A model generated the notes under the pieces. The model did no database searches and was not told the DNA's origin. It saw nothing but the letters and a program-made list of their open reading frames with translations. This document shows positions 10,600 through 22,500 of a DNA stretch of 64,000 nt, piece by piece. The stretch comes from Dermanyssus gallinae (lineage: Eukaryota; Arthropoda; Arachnida; Mesostigmata; Dermanyssidae). Within the stretch, counting starts at the first letter, position 1, and each line of letters opens with the position of its first letter. The DNA is taken from contig QVRM01002223.1 of NCBI GenBank assembly GCA_003439945.1, positions 186,001 to 250,000 on the forward strand, read 5' to 3'. Position numbers and translations under genes: made by a program.

Positions 10600-11520
10600 T
10601 CTGTATTGCTATTGCACTACTGCTAGGGCCATTTTGTTGTCGAGACAAAGATTTCCCACCGAAGGCTCACGACGAAGCTTGGCCCCTTTCGTTTGAATCC
10701 GCTGCGTGGCACGTGGAGTGCCTCCCTCTTCCTCTTTGGGAACTCGTGTTGGACATTGGAGGCAGGTTTTTCGGTTGTTTCTCCGTGAAGTCTCGAAGTC
10801 TAGTTTCCACGACGCCAAAGGACTCGAAGTCTCTGACCACCAAGCCAAAAAAAAAGCCAGCCAGAACAAGAAAGACAACTTGGGCTCTAAGAGTTGGAGC
10901 GCTTCGGAATCGCGGGCCAAGGCTAAGCAATTTTCCATAAAGCGGAAAACAACCCCTGTCGGCGGCGGCGGGCGGCCACTGCCCCAGAGCAGGGGCAACG
11001 TATTCGACTACTATTCGATATTATCATATACAAACGTACCAATGCTACTTTACTATTCTCATAGCTGTCTATGCTGCCGCAAGGCTTTTGCTCTTTGCAA
11101 GCCCTTTTGCTTACCTCCCGATGCCGGGACCGGTTCTATTCGATAGATACGGCAGCTAGATTCTCGGCGAATCTCGGCGTGATACAACAACCGTTACGAA
11201 TTTGCTCCGTACGGACGTGTAGATGGTACAGCGTTTTGCGGAGACTGTTACGGCATGGCCACAGCAGCAGCAGCAGCTAACCGGTGACAAACTCTTCAAA
11301 GCGTTCAAAGGAACATAACACAGCAAAGTAGCAAAGGGTACGCCACCATCACTGTTTGCTAGTGGTACAGTTACAATGATAATCCGGGGAGAAATGCTGG
11401 CGTCGACCAGCCAGAAAGCAGAAAGAAATCTCGTGCCTGTCATCAAGCCTATCATGACAAAAGCCAAGGTAGTGGCCAAGTAGGCCGTCGCTGCCGAACG
11501 ATAACGACCAATGCTCATCA
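10600..11520. other. Spacer with weakly protein-like open frames
   Basis: Overlapping open frames occur on both strands between 10609 and 11146. The plus frame contains a Lys/Ser-rich segment (SDHQAKKKASQNKKD). No known domain was recognised, and both strands are open, which argues for composition rather than coding. A consensus-like donor (CGGGAG then GTAAGC) is present on the minus strand near 11110. Confidence 0.3.
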
Positions 11521-11576
11521 CTGTTTTTCTTTATTTTCTGTTTTTGCTTAGTTATGTTCTGTTCGCAGATGGACCC

Positions 11577-11649
11577 GACCCTACTGTATGGGGAACGTCT
11601 GGCGGACCTAAAAACGGCTAGGTTTCTTATTTTATTAATAAAAGAATGA
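11577..11649 (+). CDS. Possible short terminal exon, weak
   Basis: A strong acceptor is visible: T-rich sequence TTTATTTTCTGTTTTTGC, later CTGTTCGCAG. The next bases open a frame beginning MDPTLLYGERLADLKTARF that stops after 26 codons, overlapping an ATTAATAAAAG that could serve as a polyadenylation signal. This arrangement fits a small last exon, but there is no domain and no partner exon. Confidence 0.18.
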
Positions 11650-11902
11650 GTTTATTGACTCGCCATACGCCATGGCAGTGATCTTTTGTCCCTAATAATA
11701 GCACTGATAACGCCGCAAACAATGCTTGCTTAACGGCCGGTTAACCTCACGCGACTGCGGTTTAAAACGACTGCGGCAAGCAGAACAAGGTTCCGCCTAA
11801 AACAGAGTAAACGTTTCTGGCGTCAAAGGATGCCAGAATACACCATATGAGCTGACCGGACCGCAATACCACTAGAATACACAGAAGACGGAGGCCGCAG
11901 AG

Positions 11903-12012
11903 GGGAGATGTTGATTTTATTACGCAATCGAAACCGTTCACAATGCCTACATTGTGTACCCAGTGTAGGCATTGTGAACGGTTTCGATTGCGTAATAAAA
12001 TCAACATCTCCC
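11903..12012. repeat. Perfect palindrome, 49-bp arms, 12-bp spacer
   Basis: Positions 11903-11951 are the exact reverse complement of 11964-12012, with 12 unpaired bases between. The arms begin GGGAGATGTTGATTTTATTA. Pairing stops cleanly at both ends (11902/12013 mismatch). The complete identity implies a recent origin or active correction. A (TA)n tract follows at 12021-12044. It could be a miniature foldback element or a hairpin RNA source; the sequence does not say which. Confidence 0.97.
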
Positions 12013-12020
12013 TTTTATCT

Positions 12021-12044
12021 ATATATATATATATATATATATAT
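12021..12044. repeat. (TA)n microsatellite
   Basis: Short TA tract beside the palindrome. Confidence 0.9.
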
Positions 12045-12872
12045 TGATTTCATATACGATCGACAAATGAGCTATCAAAACCAAACATACATATAGTTTT
12101 TTGTATCTACACATATACATTTTTATTGATTCGTATTTACCTACATTATATATAATATATATCACTTTCGGCCTGCCGTTGACCGGGCTCAGCGCAGTTT
12201 ATACAGGCTTAAGTTCATCCTATATATGACGTAACTGACCTCTTTGTCTCTCTCTCTCTCTATTGACGCGACGTGTACGCGTGAGTCCCACAGAGCTATC
12301 AAATAAAACGAAGAAGGGTTTCAACCCCATCGGCTTTCGACGAATGAATTAATTACCGATTCCCCTGTTGCATGTAGTGCCTTGGAGATCGTCACTTCGT
12401 CAAGCAGGCCACACTCACGCTGAGCTGACCAGCGCAGATTTGCGCCAACGGTCTCGTCGCTCGAGACGATTTCCGATGGAAGTTAAGGTGACAGTAGTAA
12501 TAGTAGTTGCTAGAAATAACTTGACTTGACATCAAGCCGTTATTACCGATGTCGGATGTTGTTGCTGATTTTTGTTATGTGATGCTTTTGCCAAAACCTT
12601 GTTGTTGTAGTTGTTGTTGCTGTTGTTGTTGTGAGGTATGTAGGGCTGTGCTGCCTTGTGTTGTTGTTCCCGAATGGTGATATTGTAATTGTTGTCCATG
12701 TTGTTATTGTTGTGGTCATCGCTGCTGTTCTTTGTTGAGATTGAGGTAGCTCAGGAATGATGTTAGACTCAGTTCACTGCCACATCGGCTTGACCATACT
12801 CATATCGTTTAGTAAGATCTGCAACCACCACAATATGTCTCCTCTAAGGGCTAAAGGGCAATCCGTAGCCCG

Positions 12873-12904
<32 letters not shown>

Positions 12905-13440
12905 TTACTCAGCTAGTTAACACCCGCCAGCAAGCTAGAAACTAAACAAATCATTTGACGTAAATGCTGATCCCAAGTACAATCCAGCAGGCGTCCTTGA
13001 CATGGGCGTAGTCTGCAAAGATAGAGAAACTTGTTTTCAGACAAGTCTCCAGCCGACGGACAAAAGAATATGCCATCAAGCTATGCCAATATAAGTTAAC
13101 TAGAACACGCGCAATGTTTCTGCCGAAAATTACTACTGCAGCAGCTCATGCTGTTGCCAATGACGTGAACAGAACTTGGTGGAGGATGAGTCCACTGATA
13201 ATGAAACAAAAGCACGGCATTAACTCATGAGTTCACCAGTCGATTGCTTGATGTATCCCATCGATGATGCCCCTGGCTCTTTACTCACTAGTTACGTCCA
13301 GTGACAGTTCGCGGCGACCAGCCAAAGAGCAGTGTTGTTGACTTGGAGCTTTGAAACGATTCTCAACGTTTCAAAACTCCCAAATACCATTGGAAAAATT
13401 AGATTTGAAACAAGTCGTTATGTATACCAGCATATGTAAA
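12045..13440. other. Spacer with GTT-rich stretch and a TA tract
   Basis: 12601-12755 is an imperfect GTT/GTTGCT array and 12872-12902 a (TA)n tract. No coding signal was recognised. Confidence 0.6.
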
Positions 13441-13445
13441 AATAA

Positions 13446-13449
<4 letters not shown>

Positions 13450-13476
<27 letters not shown>

Positions 13477-13550
13477 CGCGCGTGATCGCGTGAACTGGAC
13501 CTTGGTTGAGCCAAGCCCAAGCGATTAAGCGCATCTCTCCTCTCGCTCTT

Positions 13551-13583
<33 letters not shown>
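13450..13583. repeat. Two (TA)n tracts separated by about 80 bp
   Basis: TA runs at 13450-13476 and 13555-13583 flank GC-richer unique DNA. Confidence 0.9.
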
Positions 13584-13587
<4 letters not shown>

Positions 13588-14562
13588 GGAAAGTAATAAT
13601 AGATCCTGACCACGATCTGACACGAACAATAGTCGTGTGCCGGCACACGATGGAGCAGCCCGGGCGCGGCCGGCCTCGCGACAAGGCCGGACAGCCTCTT
13701 TTGTCCGGCGCTCAGCAGGCGCTGCAGGCAGCAGAGAGCCGAGATGAAATCGAGGGCCATACGACATAATGGGTTGTGTTGCGTCGCGTCGCGTCGGGCC
13801 AGGCTAAACCAAGCGATAGTCACAGAATCGTCGTTTCACCACATGTTCGTCGTCGTCGTCACACACACACACACATTGTCGCTTCATTCGCCGCAACAGT
13901 GCCGAATAGAAACCGATCAGAGCGACGGCTTCCGACGAGCTTTGACGAACTTTACGAACGTTACTACGACTCGCAGCTCCTACAGCCAACAACAGCCACC
14001 GCTAATAATCTGCCGAGGGGTGGAGGCGACCGCCGGCGCCGCCAATCCTCCTGCCTTTTTTGACTATCTATTGGACCGGCCATAGTTGTGTGATACGGCA
14101 AGTAGATTTGAAAACCCGGAACGGAAATGTTTTGCACTCTACTTTGTGGCCGCCTATGTGTAGTTGTAGTTATATTGATCAGCAAGCCCCGCTTCCCCCC
14201 TTTCCCCCCGCCTCTATCTTTCTCTCTCTCCCTTGCTGTGTTGCTCGTGCCGTTGCCCCTGCATCCACTACTGGCGGTAGTTGCATTGGTTGCATGTTCT
14301 GAGATGTACACTCGGTACACGGAGTATGTCAAGCCACACGAATGGCTCGTTTGGCGGCCGGAACACTGCTGGTGCTGCCTCCGCTGTATGCTCTCTGTAC
14401 TCTTTCTGATGATGGTGATGACGATGGTGATGATGATGATGACCTGCGCATCGTGCCTCTCCCTCTGATGACTGCATGTGCGACTGACTCGTTGATGCCG
14501 CTCTATGCCGCGTATGCCGGCCAATTGCAGCTACCCCCTTATGTTCTTCTTCTTCTTCTACT

Positions 14563-14780
14563 TCTTCCTACTAGTAAAGTAAAGTTTTCGGGCTGACCCT
14601 CAGCCAAGATTTAACGTCCACGAAACTGTTTTTCACATTGCTGCTTCAGAGACGGACCCCCATAAATAGAAATGTGCAACGGTGGGGCTCGAACCCGCCC
14701 GGCACCTATCTAGTGTCTCCTCCGGTTGCGAGGCGCAGACTTAATCCACCAGGCCACCGGACTCGATTTCTTCTTCCTAC
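14563..14780 (-). mobile_element. tRNA-derived SINE, copy 2 (minus), with probable TSD
   Basis: Read on the minus strand, the element (14575-14766) starts with a tRNA-like head (GGTGGCCTGGTGGATTAAG as A-box region, GGTTCGAGCCCCACC as B box). It continues through CATTTCTATTTATGGGGGTC and GACGTTAAATCTTGGCTGAG, and ends in a CTTTACTTTAC tail. CTTCTTCCTAC occurs at both sides (14561-14571 and 14770-14780), consistent with an 11-bp target-site duplication. Confidence 0.88.
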
Positions 14781-14796
14781 AACTACTACCATATTA

Positions 14797-15040
14797 AAAT
14801 AAATTCTTTCGGGCGGGGCTGACTCTCAGCCAAGATTTAACGTCCATAGGACTGCTTGTATGGTCTCTTTTTTTTCCATAAAACTCCCGCAAAATTAAAT
14901 CGCGGGATTGCTTCATAGACGGACGACCCCCATAAATACAAATCGGTGCAACGGTGGGGCTCGAACCCGCCCGGCCTATTACCTATGTGACTCTTCCGGT
15001 TGCGAGGCGCAGACTAATGCACCACGCCACCGGGTTCGAC
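14797..15040 (-). mobile_element. tRNA-derived SINE, copy 3 (minus)
   Basis: Same family and orientation as copy 2 and only about 30 bp from it. The B box (GGTTCGAGCCCCACC) and the GACGTTAAATCTTGGCTGAG tail block are intact. The middle differs by an expansion around ATTTAATTTTGCGGGAGTTT, making this copy longer. Confidence 0.88.
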
Positions 15041-15840
15041 TATTCTTACTGGTACTACTAAAAAAAAACTACTTACTGAGTAGTAGGAATATACTATAAA
15101 ACACTATGACTAAACGCTATCACACGGCGGTGGATAACAACGAACACATCTGTAACCGCCGCTCCCTCGGTTGCCGTTGCTACTACCGGTAATGCTGCGT
15201 CGCCTGTTACTTCAGCTATTCCCACGACAGTGGGACTTCTGCTATGAAACGCTATCGCTGCCAGTGCTAACAGGCGTTTATAATTGTAATAAATGTAATT
15301 TAAGGTCATGTTTAAGAATTCGGGTCGTCTGTATGTAGGGTGACAACTCTTAGAGACTGCCTGCAGCATTATTACGACGTATTCCGCCTATACGCCGACA
15401 CATTGGCATGGGATCATTTAGCATGACATGAAGAAACAACGACGCCGAGATGCCGGGCCGCACTTGAGAGAGAACTACAGTCGGTGGTTGTGGTGCTGCT
15501 GCTGCTGCTGCAGTCACGTGCAGTTGCGCGAGCCAACTCCGTTACTAATTTGCGTTTACGCGACCACAAATGCGGACCCCCAGATGAACAGACGACGGTG
15601 AATGACAAGTGATCGCGTTGGTGGGGGGGAGGAGGGGAGCAGCCGGGCCCTCACGATCTCGACGCACCCTCACAGGACGGGCAATTACCAAATGGCAGAA
15701 TCCCCCTATCTAACCGCAGGTAAACATGCGAGATGATAGACAGGGATAGAGCTGGCTGAAGGAGGAGAACGGCTGAGATGCCTCTCCCACGGCTTCGAAG
15801 TAATGCCAAAGTAATACCGAACCGTGAGGGTGGGGAGCCG

Positions 15841-15915
15841 AGTTTTGTGGGTATGTGAGTCCCACACTAGTCACGCAGGCTGCTAGTGACGCGTGTGCAT
15901 CATGCATCATTTCCA
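15841..15915. repeat. Unnamed short repeat 'GTGGG/CCCAC', copy 1
   Basis: A small hairpin (GTGGGTATGTGAGTCCCAC), then a second imperfect stem (GTCAC...GTGAC), then the palindromic block GTGCATCATGCATCATTT. The same order of blocks recurs at 16412 and 38681, all on the same strand. Confidence 0.7.
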
Positions 15916-16305
15916 AAACCTCCCATTCGAAAGAAAAGTGGTCGCCTTGATGCGTGCTGAGACCGAGCACCCTCCTTATACCACATCTAATCGATCTGAT
16001 AACCTTCAGAGAAGTGCTGAGTAAACAACGGCATTAGCATCAGTAGCAGCAGCAGCAACAACAACCACGAAAACAACAACAACAAACACAAATCACAACA
16101 ACACAAAAGCAAATGCGACCAACAACACATATTCCGAGATAGATCAAACTGAAAGCCGAGATAGATAGAGCTAAATTATTCAGGTCACACATTCCTAGGA
16201 AAACACAACACGGTTCGCTCAATTTTAATTCAGAAGTGTTGTTTAAGAGTCACAACGGAGTCAGTCTCTGTGTATCTAGCCTTCGTCAATCCTTCATACC
16301 AGCTG

Positions 16306-16308
<3 letters not shown>

Positions 16309-16345
<37 letters not shown>
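16309..16345. repeat. (TA)n microsatellite
   Basis: Pure TA tract 67 bp before copy 2 of the GTGGG/CCCAC repeat. Confidence 0.95.
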
Positions 16346-16347
<2 letters not shown>

Positions 16348-16411
16348 GTCATACAAAGAAAGTTAGACAGAACAGCGTCGTTATCAAAGCTACGGCAACG
16401 TAGGACTCACA

Positions 16412-16484
16412 AATTTAGTGGGTTTGTGTGTCCCACACCACCGTGGCTTTGACAACGACGGTCATGCATCATGCACTTTACCAA
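16412..16484. repeat. Unnamed short repeat 'GTGGG/CCCAC', copy 2
   Basis: GTGGGTTTGTGTGTCCCACA, a second stem (ACCG...CGGT), then TCATGCATCATGCACTTTAC. It matches copy 1 in block order and spacing. Confidence 0.7.
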
Positions 16485-16670
16485 TTAATATATATATTAA
16501 AAAAAACATGTATAGAGAGAAATGTAGCCAACTTCTATTAGCCTAGGTAAGACGGACTATCTACCCATCGACGATCTGTGATGCAAACTGCGTTGATTTT
16601 GGTTCGATTTTACGCGCTCGATTTTACGTGTCTTCTCTTTTGAACGTTACGGATATCGGGATATGATGAT

Positions 16671-16768
16671 GATTATTATTATTGGCTGTTGCCGAGATGT
16701 TTATTAACAGGATATTATTATTATTACTATTATTATTATTACTATTATTATTATTACTATTATTATTA
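16671..16768. repeat. (ATT)n/(ATTACT) array
   Basis: Imperfect ATT and ACT/ATT units. Confidence 0.9.
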
Positions 16769-18300
16769 CCAGCCGCCACTGCATAGAGGGCCATAAAAAT
16801 GTACCCAAGTATTTTTTGATGAGCTCAAGGTGGCCATGATCTTATGGAAAAATATCTATAGTCTCTATATAAACGTATATAAAGGTATAAAGTCTCCTCT
16901 AGCGATGTTATGTTTGAGCTTCCTTCAATTGTAGTCTTCATACAATTAACAATTCGTCGTTTGTTGGTGTTTTTGGATGTTCTTCACGGCGTTCGTCGCA
17001 CATATTGAAATTACCACTTTGAGATTGAGTCCAGTGATAGGGCTCTCTTTTTCCAGGGATAGGGTTCCATCCCTATACCGAGCAGCACGTAGTAACCTGA
17101 TTTTTAAAGGCGGTTGTTGTGGCACATAGTTGCGCTCGCCATTTCCCACACGGTTTTCGGCGGGAGAATCGACTAGAATATCTCGTCCAACCATCATCAG
17201 CAACGGGTGACGCTATGTGCTAGTGGATTCGATTCTTAACCTCTCTACACTACGCGGGAAGCTTTCAGATAATGCTCCCCACATATGTGCGCATTTGTAT
17301 AGACAGGTATATTTCATACAAAGAAGAATAACTAGCAACGTTTGTGCATATCACTGGTTCACCATATTACCTGCTCTCTTACTCATTAATTAATTCGGTC
17401 CTCCTTTATCCTTATGCTGGTTATCTTTATCCTTCTTTATAGTTTTGTCTAAATGTAGTCACCTTTACTAAAACGAATCCCCAAACAAATCTTAAGAAAG
17501 ATTCCTTCGAAATCGAGCACCTGGTTTGCATGGTTTCCAATTTATACAAGGCAAAATGCCGGAGTGGATTAAAATTAGCCATGACATGAAAAAATCGTAC
17601 ACAGGCAATAGCCTTACGGAAGATCTAAAAAAAACTAAAAAAATGAATGTCTGTTGCACCGAGGTCGAAAACCGTGACTGACTATATTAGAGTCGTACTT
17701 ACGTTTGCCTATCACATTATTTGTCAGAGACTTCCCTGGTTCATAAACTTGGTCACGTTCTGAACGCTCTGCCTGTTCTACAGGTTCTAGGAATATTCGG
17801 TTTAAACGAATAGATGTTTTTTGTTATGTACCTACTGATTAATTGCTCTACTAGCTCACACGAATGAGCTCACCAGCCGGCACGTACACGCGTCGTTGCT
17901 ATAACATTAACATCGACGTAAAATCCACAAAGGCACAATCAAACGTGATGTCGATAATAGAGCTGCTCAGAAAAAAAACTAGCGAATGGAAATGTTTGCT
18001 CATTTTTTATTCAAAGTTTCCTTTTCGACGACACATATCGACGCGTATCCCGTACGAGCCGTAATAACAGAAAATTCGAAACACAAAACTGCGATTCAGA
18101 ACTATGACACGATTTAGGAGCCATTGTCGTAGATCACATCGGCCACTGCGCTTGATATGATATTGTATCTTTTTTGGCGAACGATGTTACGGCTCGCCGA
18201 TTGAAACAAGGGTGCTATATATAGATATATATATATAGAAAATATTGTGATGACTTATTATTCATTTACAATACTTTTGCACACTCGGCAGTGCTCGCCT
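16769..18300. other. Spacer, no gene recognised
   Basis: AT-rich unique DNA. A minus-strand open frame at 16946-17203 has ordinary amino-acid composition (it contains VGNGERNYVPQQPPLKIRL) but no recognisable domain. Confidence 0.4.
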
Positions 18301-18301
18301 T

Positions 18302-18332
18302 TATATATATATATATATATATCATACTCGTA

Positions 18333-18371
<39 letters not shown>
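18302..18371. repeat. Two (TA)n tracts
   Basis: TA runs at 18302-18322 and 18336-18371. Confidence 0.95.
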
Positions 18372-18374
<3 letters not shown>

Positions 18375-18660
18375 TTAGATCACTTAGCTGGAAGCATGAT
18401 GTGCGCCGCCCTGTGTTTGAATCAGGATGGTGCCTTACTGTGACGTTCATGCAGTTCGTTGAATTACTTTACAATGATAAACTTGCTAAGCGCACCTTCG
18501 CAGACGATCAAAATGTGTCCAAAAAATAATAATCGTGGCGTGTTTTTTTTCACCTACGCAAAGTGCGAAGAAATGTAAATATTATTACTGCTACTACAAC
18601 AACAGCTGCTGCTTGTGCCGCTGTTGCTGGCCGAGCAAACATATAATTCAAATCAGTTCA

Positions 18661-18716
18661 ATGTCGATGATGATGATGATGATGATAATAATAATAATGA
18701 TGGTAATGGTGGTGAT
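18661..18716. repeat. (GAT)n/(AAT)n array
   Basis: GATGATGAT passing into AATAATAAT and GGT units; it encodes an Asp/Asn run in one frame. Confidence 0.9.
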
Positions 18717-19228
18717 GATCCGGTTTTGCGCAGTGAGTCTTCCAGCGAGTCGCATGTCGTTGTCCTCTCTCCCCTCCTCTCTCTATCTCTATCCATCTAT
18801 CTCTTTCTTCACCTCTTTCTCTTCACCACTGCGACTATGCTGCTCAACCGAAATCGCCGGCTACACAAAATATTGAGTAACCCACCAGAGTTGGTGGTGG
18901 ATGAAGCCGTCGCTGGTTCAAGTAGGTGCATCCGTCCCAGTACTCGTCGAACTCGTCGACGTTATAGTGCGAATATATTGCCGGTGATAACAACAGCCCC
19001 AGCAAGCGGCATCAGAAGTCGCAACCGAACCGCAACAGCGACAGCTCCATCCAGAAGATGGAGATTATTATGAATCGCGCCGAGGCGCTTCGCCAACTGC
19101 CTTCGGCCAGAGGCTGTTGTTGTACAAATCACGCTGCCCTATGACGAACGTGCAGTGGTTCGAAAACCCTGCTGCGGGTACCCTCATTATCGATTTCCCA
19201 ATATATATGTGAATACATTTAATGGTGT

Positions 19229-19237
<9 letters not shown>

Positions 19238-19271
<34 letters not shown>
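19238..19271. repeat. (TA)n microsatellite
   Basis: Pure TA tract. Confidence 0.95.
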
Positions 19272-19274
<3 letters not shown>

Positions 19275-19487
19275 GAAGCTCGATAGAAATCTTCTCATCG
19301 GCAGCCATCATCATGTCAACCATGTCACCATCAAAGCCCTCACGTAGATGGCAGTGCGAGCTGACGGCAACGGCAAACAGCATCACCAGTCGGACAAAAG
19401 AGTCAGCTCGAACTGCATCATGTAGCGCTTCTCCTATTTACAGGCGAGGGAAATGCGAGCATCTATGGCGAGGCGCGGGACCACAGC

Positions 19488-19616
19488 AAAGACAGCAGGA
19501 ACAACAAGAACAACAATAACAACACTAACGACGATAAACAACAACAACGACTACTACAACATCAACAACAACAACAACCACATCAACAACAACAACAACA
19601 ACAACAGCAAGGGCAA
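19488..19616. repeat. (CAA)n imperfect array
   Basis: CAA units with CAG, TAA and CAT variants; the Gln/Asn-rich frames are repeat translations. Confidence 0.9.
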
Positions 19617-20181
19617 CCAACAGACAGAGTTCTAGCTCGCGGCGATGGCGGCAACATGTTAAACGTATTCGTTCCGGGACGCACACACACACGTAACCTT
19701 CTCACTCGCCCAATCATCAAGGCATGTGCATTGTAGTACAATACCGACTCGGGAGAGCCTGAGCCTCCTCGAAAAGGCTTCTCGACCAGTCGTCGCCGGG
19801 ATGCACTGGTGCAATTCGGCAGCAACGCCCGATGTGTGCGTCAAGCGCTTGCGATTCAATCACTGTATGTGTCTGCCCTGCAGCAACAACAGCAGCAGCA
19901 GCAGGAAACCACGCCGAACTCAGTCAGCCGTCCGATCGCGAGACGCGAGACGAAATTGATCATCATTGCTGCTTGATCGTTGGTGGCTACCACCATGTTC
20001 TAGCGGCGTTTGGCTAGCCGCGAGCGCCTCTCTCTCACTCTCTCTCTATGTATCTATCTATCTGTCTGTCTGTCTCATTGAAATTAATTCCACCTGAACG
20101 CTCTGCTGTTCTGCAATCTGTCTAGCATGTCCTGGCTTAAATCCCCCTCGGCTGTTGACAATACCAGCACCACCACAGCCA

Positions 20182-20252
<71 letters not shown>

Positions 20253-20265
20253 TACTATTATTATT
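20182..20265. repeat. (ATT)n microsatellite, about 27 units
   Basis: Long, nearly perfect ATT run giving poly-Tyr or poly-Ile frames. A second ATT/AAT-rich zone lies at 20460-20540. Confidence 0.95.
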
Positions 20266-20643
20266 GCCAAGACCGATCAGCCAGATCGGAACCAAAATCG
20301 ACCGCGTTCAGAGAGTGCCATTGGAACTACAGAGAGGCAACGCTAAGGTGATGTTTAGTGGTCATCACCGACACTCAAGCAATAAAAATAATATAAGCTA
20401 TATTGTAGATGATATATAAGTAATATATTAGTAATTGTGATTCATGTATATAATGATTATAATAATAATAATAATATAATAATAATAATAATAAACCTTG
20501 TTAAATATATTATTATTATTATTACTATTTTTAATATAATTATTACTACTGCTGCGAGTCCGCGACAACTAACCTAGCGTCATAACCATTCTTAATCACG
20601 CATGTGCATCCTTCTAAAGCGTTAGCAATCAGTTCGTCATCTT

Positions 20644-20666
20644 ATATATATATATATATATATATA
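20644..20666. repeat. (TA)n microsatellite
   Basis: Short TA tract. Confidence 0.9.
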
Positions 20667-20669
20667 ATA

Positions 20670-21120
20670 TGCACCTTGGGTGCTCCTATATGCTTTTAGA
20701 TCGCTCCATCTGCTGGAGAAATGCCAGTCGTCCGCACCACGCAAGAATTCGTCCTGGATCTGACCGCAGCGGCAGCAAGGGACTGAAAAGATCCCAGTCA
20801 CATGCCGTGCTACTACTGCGAGCCAACTGCGAGGCTACTTACTGCGCTAGCATCAATCACAACGTGCAATCAATCACTTGTCGAACTGTCGTCTTCTGCT
20901 CCGCATTCGAGTCGTCGGCGATCGCTCTCAGCATCACCAGCTCCACCATCATCGGCGTCCTGTGCTCGTAGGAACAACTGTGGTTACGGCTCATCACACT
21001 TCAGCATGACCTCCCGGACTGTTGTTTCGGCTGCCCATTCCAACAGAAATCAAACCCGCAACAACGTGCGTTCCACTTCCCACAGACAAAACGATGATGA
21101 TGCACTCGAGTCGCCTTAGC
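20670..21120 (+). other. Ser-rich open frame, coding status unclear
   Basis: A plus frame open from 20802 to a TAG at about 21117 encodes a non-repetitive Ser/Arg-rich peptide (for example SSRRRSLSASPAPPSSA). No splice acceptor, known domain or conserved start context was identified, so it is not called a gene. Confidence 0.2.
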
Positions 21121-21249
21121 ATTTATATATATAAATGCCCTTAATCGTTACAATCGTTGAAAATGTTAAATTATGGACATTTTGAGATCAGGGAGAAATT
21201 ACTAAATATGTTTGCCGTCCGCAGAATACAATCCCAATAAATAAAAACA

Positions 21250-21255
21250 ATATAT

Positions 21256-21299
<44 letters not shown>
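21250..21299. repeat. (TA)n with one AATA interruption
   Basis: TA tract of about 50 bases. Confidence 0.95.
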
Positions 21300-21301
<2 letters not shown>

Positions 21302-21692
21302 GAGATACAACGAAACTACAACAACCATCCACTGTAGAACTAAACGCAGCATGTTTAGGGGCTTTCCCAAAGTAGCCCGGCCAACCTAGGCCCTTCTATT
21401 GACCATTAGCTTCACATTGTTAGCTTGTTTACTCTGCTTCGAGCATTCGAGGTTGCAGCGAATACCGTGCGGTTTCACCGTGCGCCAGCCATGATGATCT
21501 ACTGTCATGGCCGCTAATGGCCTGACGGTCGTCGAGGTCGTTATAAGTATCAGCATCTACGTCACGATTAGGCAATCGCCAATGCCCTTTATCGACTCAA
21601 CACCTGTGTATCGGTATTCATGTGTGCTGCGAGTGGTATATCGGGAGGGCCGGTTGTTCCTCGCGTCTCCGGCCACATTTAAACATATCGGC

Positions 21693-21696
<4 letters not shown>

Positions 21697-21752
<56 letters not shown>
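21697..21752. repeat. (TA)n microsatellite
   Basis: Uninterrupted TA tract of more than 50 bases; a shorter one follows at 21779-21793. Confidence 0.95.
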
Positions 21753-21758
<6 letters not shown>

Positions 21759-22455
21759 GTGTACTAATAGAAAAAAAAATATATATATATATAAGCGTCT
21801 GTAAAAACGTAGAATTAGAACTATTATTGCCACTAATACGACTTAATGAAGCGCCCCGCAGCTGCTATTGCGGAGAAACACTGGCATTCACGTTAAGTTG
21901 TTGCGCACGTTGAGATTCGCAAATTCAAATGCCGGCCCAACCAGGTGTGTAGCAGTGACTCGAACGACCACGGAGAACGTTCGGCGTTCCTCGCTCAGAC
22001 ACGCAGTGTTCTCCGTCACCACCACGACCACCACCACCACCACCATTGTACTCTGAGTGCGAAGTGCTAAAGGTGCCCAAGGCAGCCGCAAAAGCGGAGG
22101 CCGTTGTAGGGACCTAGACAACAACAACATCACCAACCCAATTTGCGCGCATAATCTCGGACCTGTCTCTCGGCCGTGTAGAGGAAAATGCCATTACGCT
22201 TTTGTCGGTTCCTACGGTACGTAAGCGCAAGTAAAACAAAAAGAAGAATACACGGAGAAAAGCGTCTATGCATTATATGCACAGCCCCGGTATACATGTC
22301 CTGCAAGTAAGCAGCAGCAGCAGTAGCAGGACAGATCTGTATATTTTTTCAATGTATAAGAACAGCAACAACAGCACAACAGCAAAAATAACAACGGTAA
22401 GTATGACCAATATGAAACGACTGAGTACCTGTATATGCTGGAAAACCTGAGCGAT

Positions 22456-22460
<5 letters not shown>

Positions 22461-22500
<40 letters not shown>
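22461..22500. repeat. (TA)n with G interruptions
   Basis: TA tract broken by ATGTATATATATACG at its right end. Confidence 0.9.

Noticed and set aside
14660..14766. Functional tRNA genes at the SINE heads
   Set aside because: Heads are followed by a shared long tail with target duplications; acceptor-stem pairing is poor and copies diverge.
18380..18445. tRNA-like element (TAGCTGG...GTGTTTGAATCA)
   Set aside because: Weak A and B boxes only, no repeat partner in the window.
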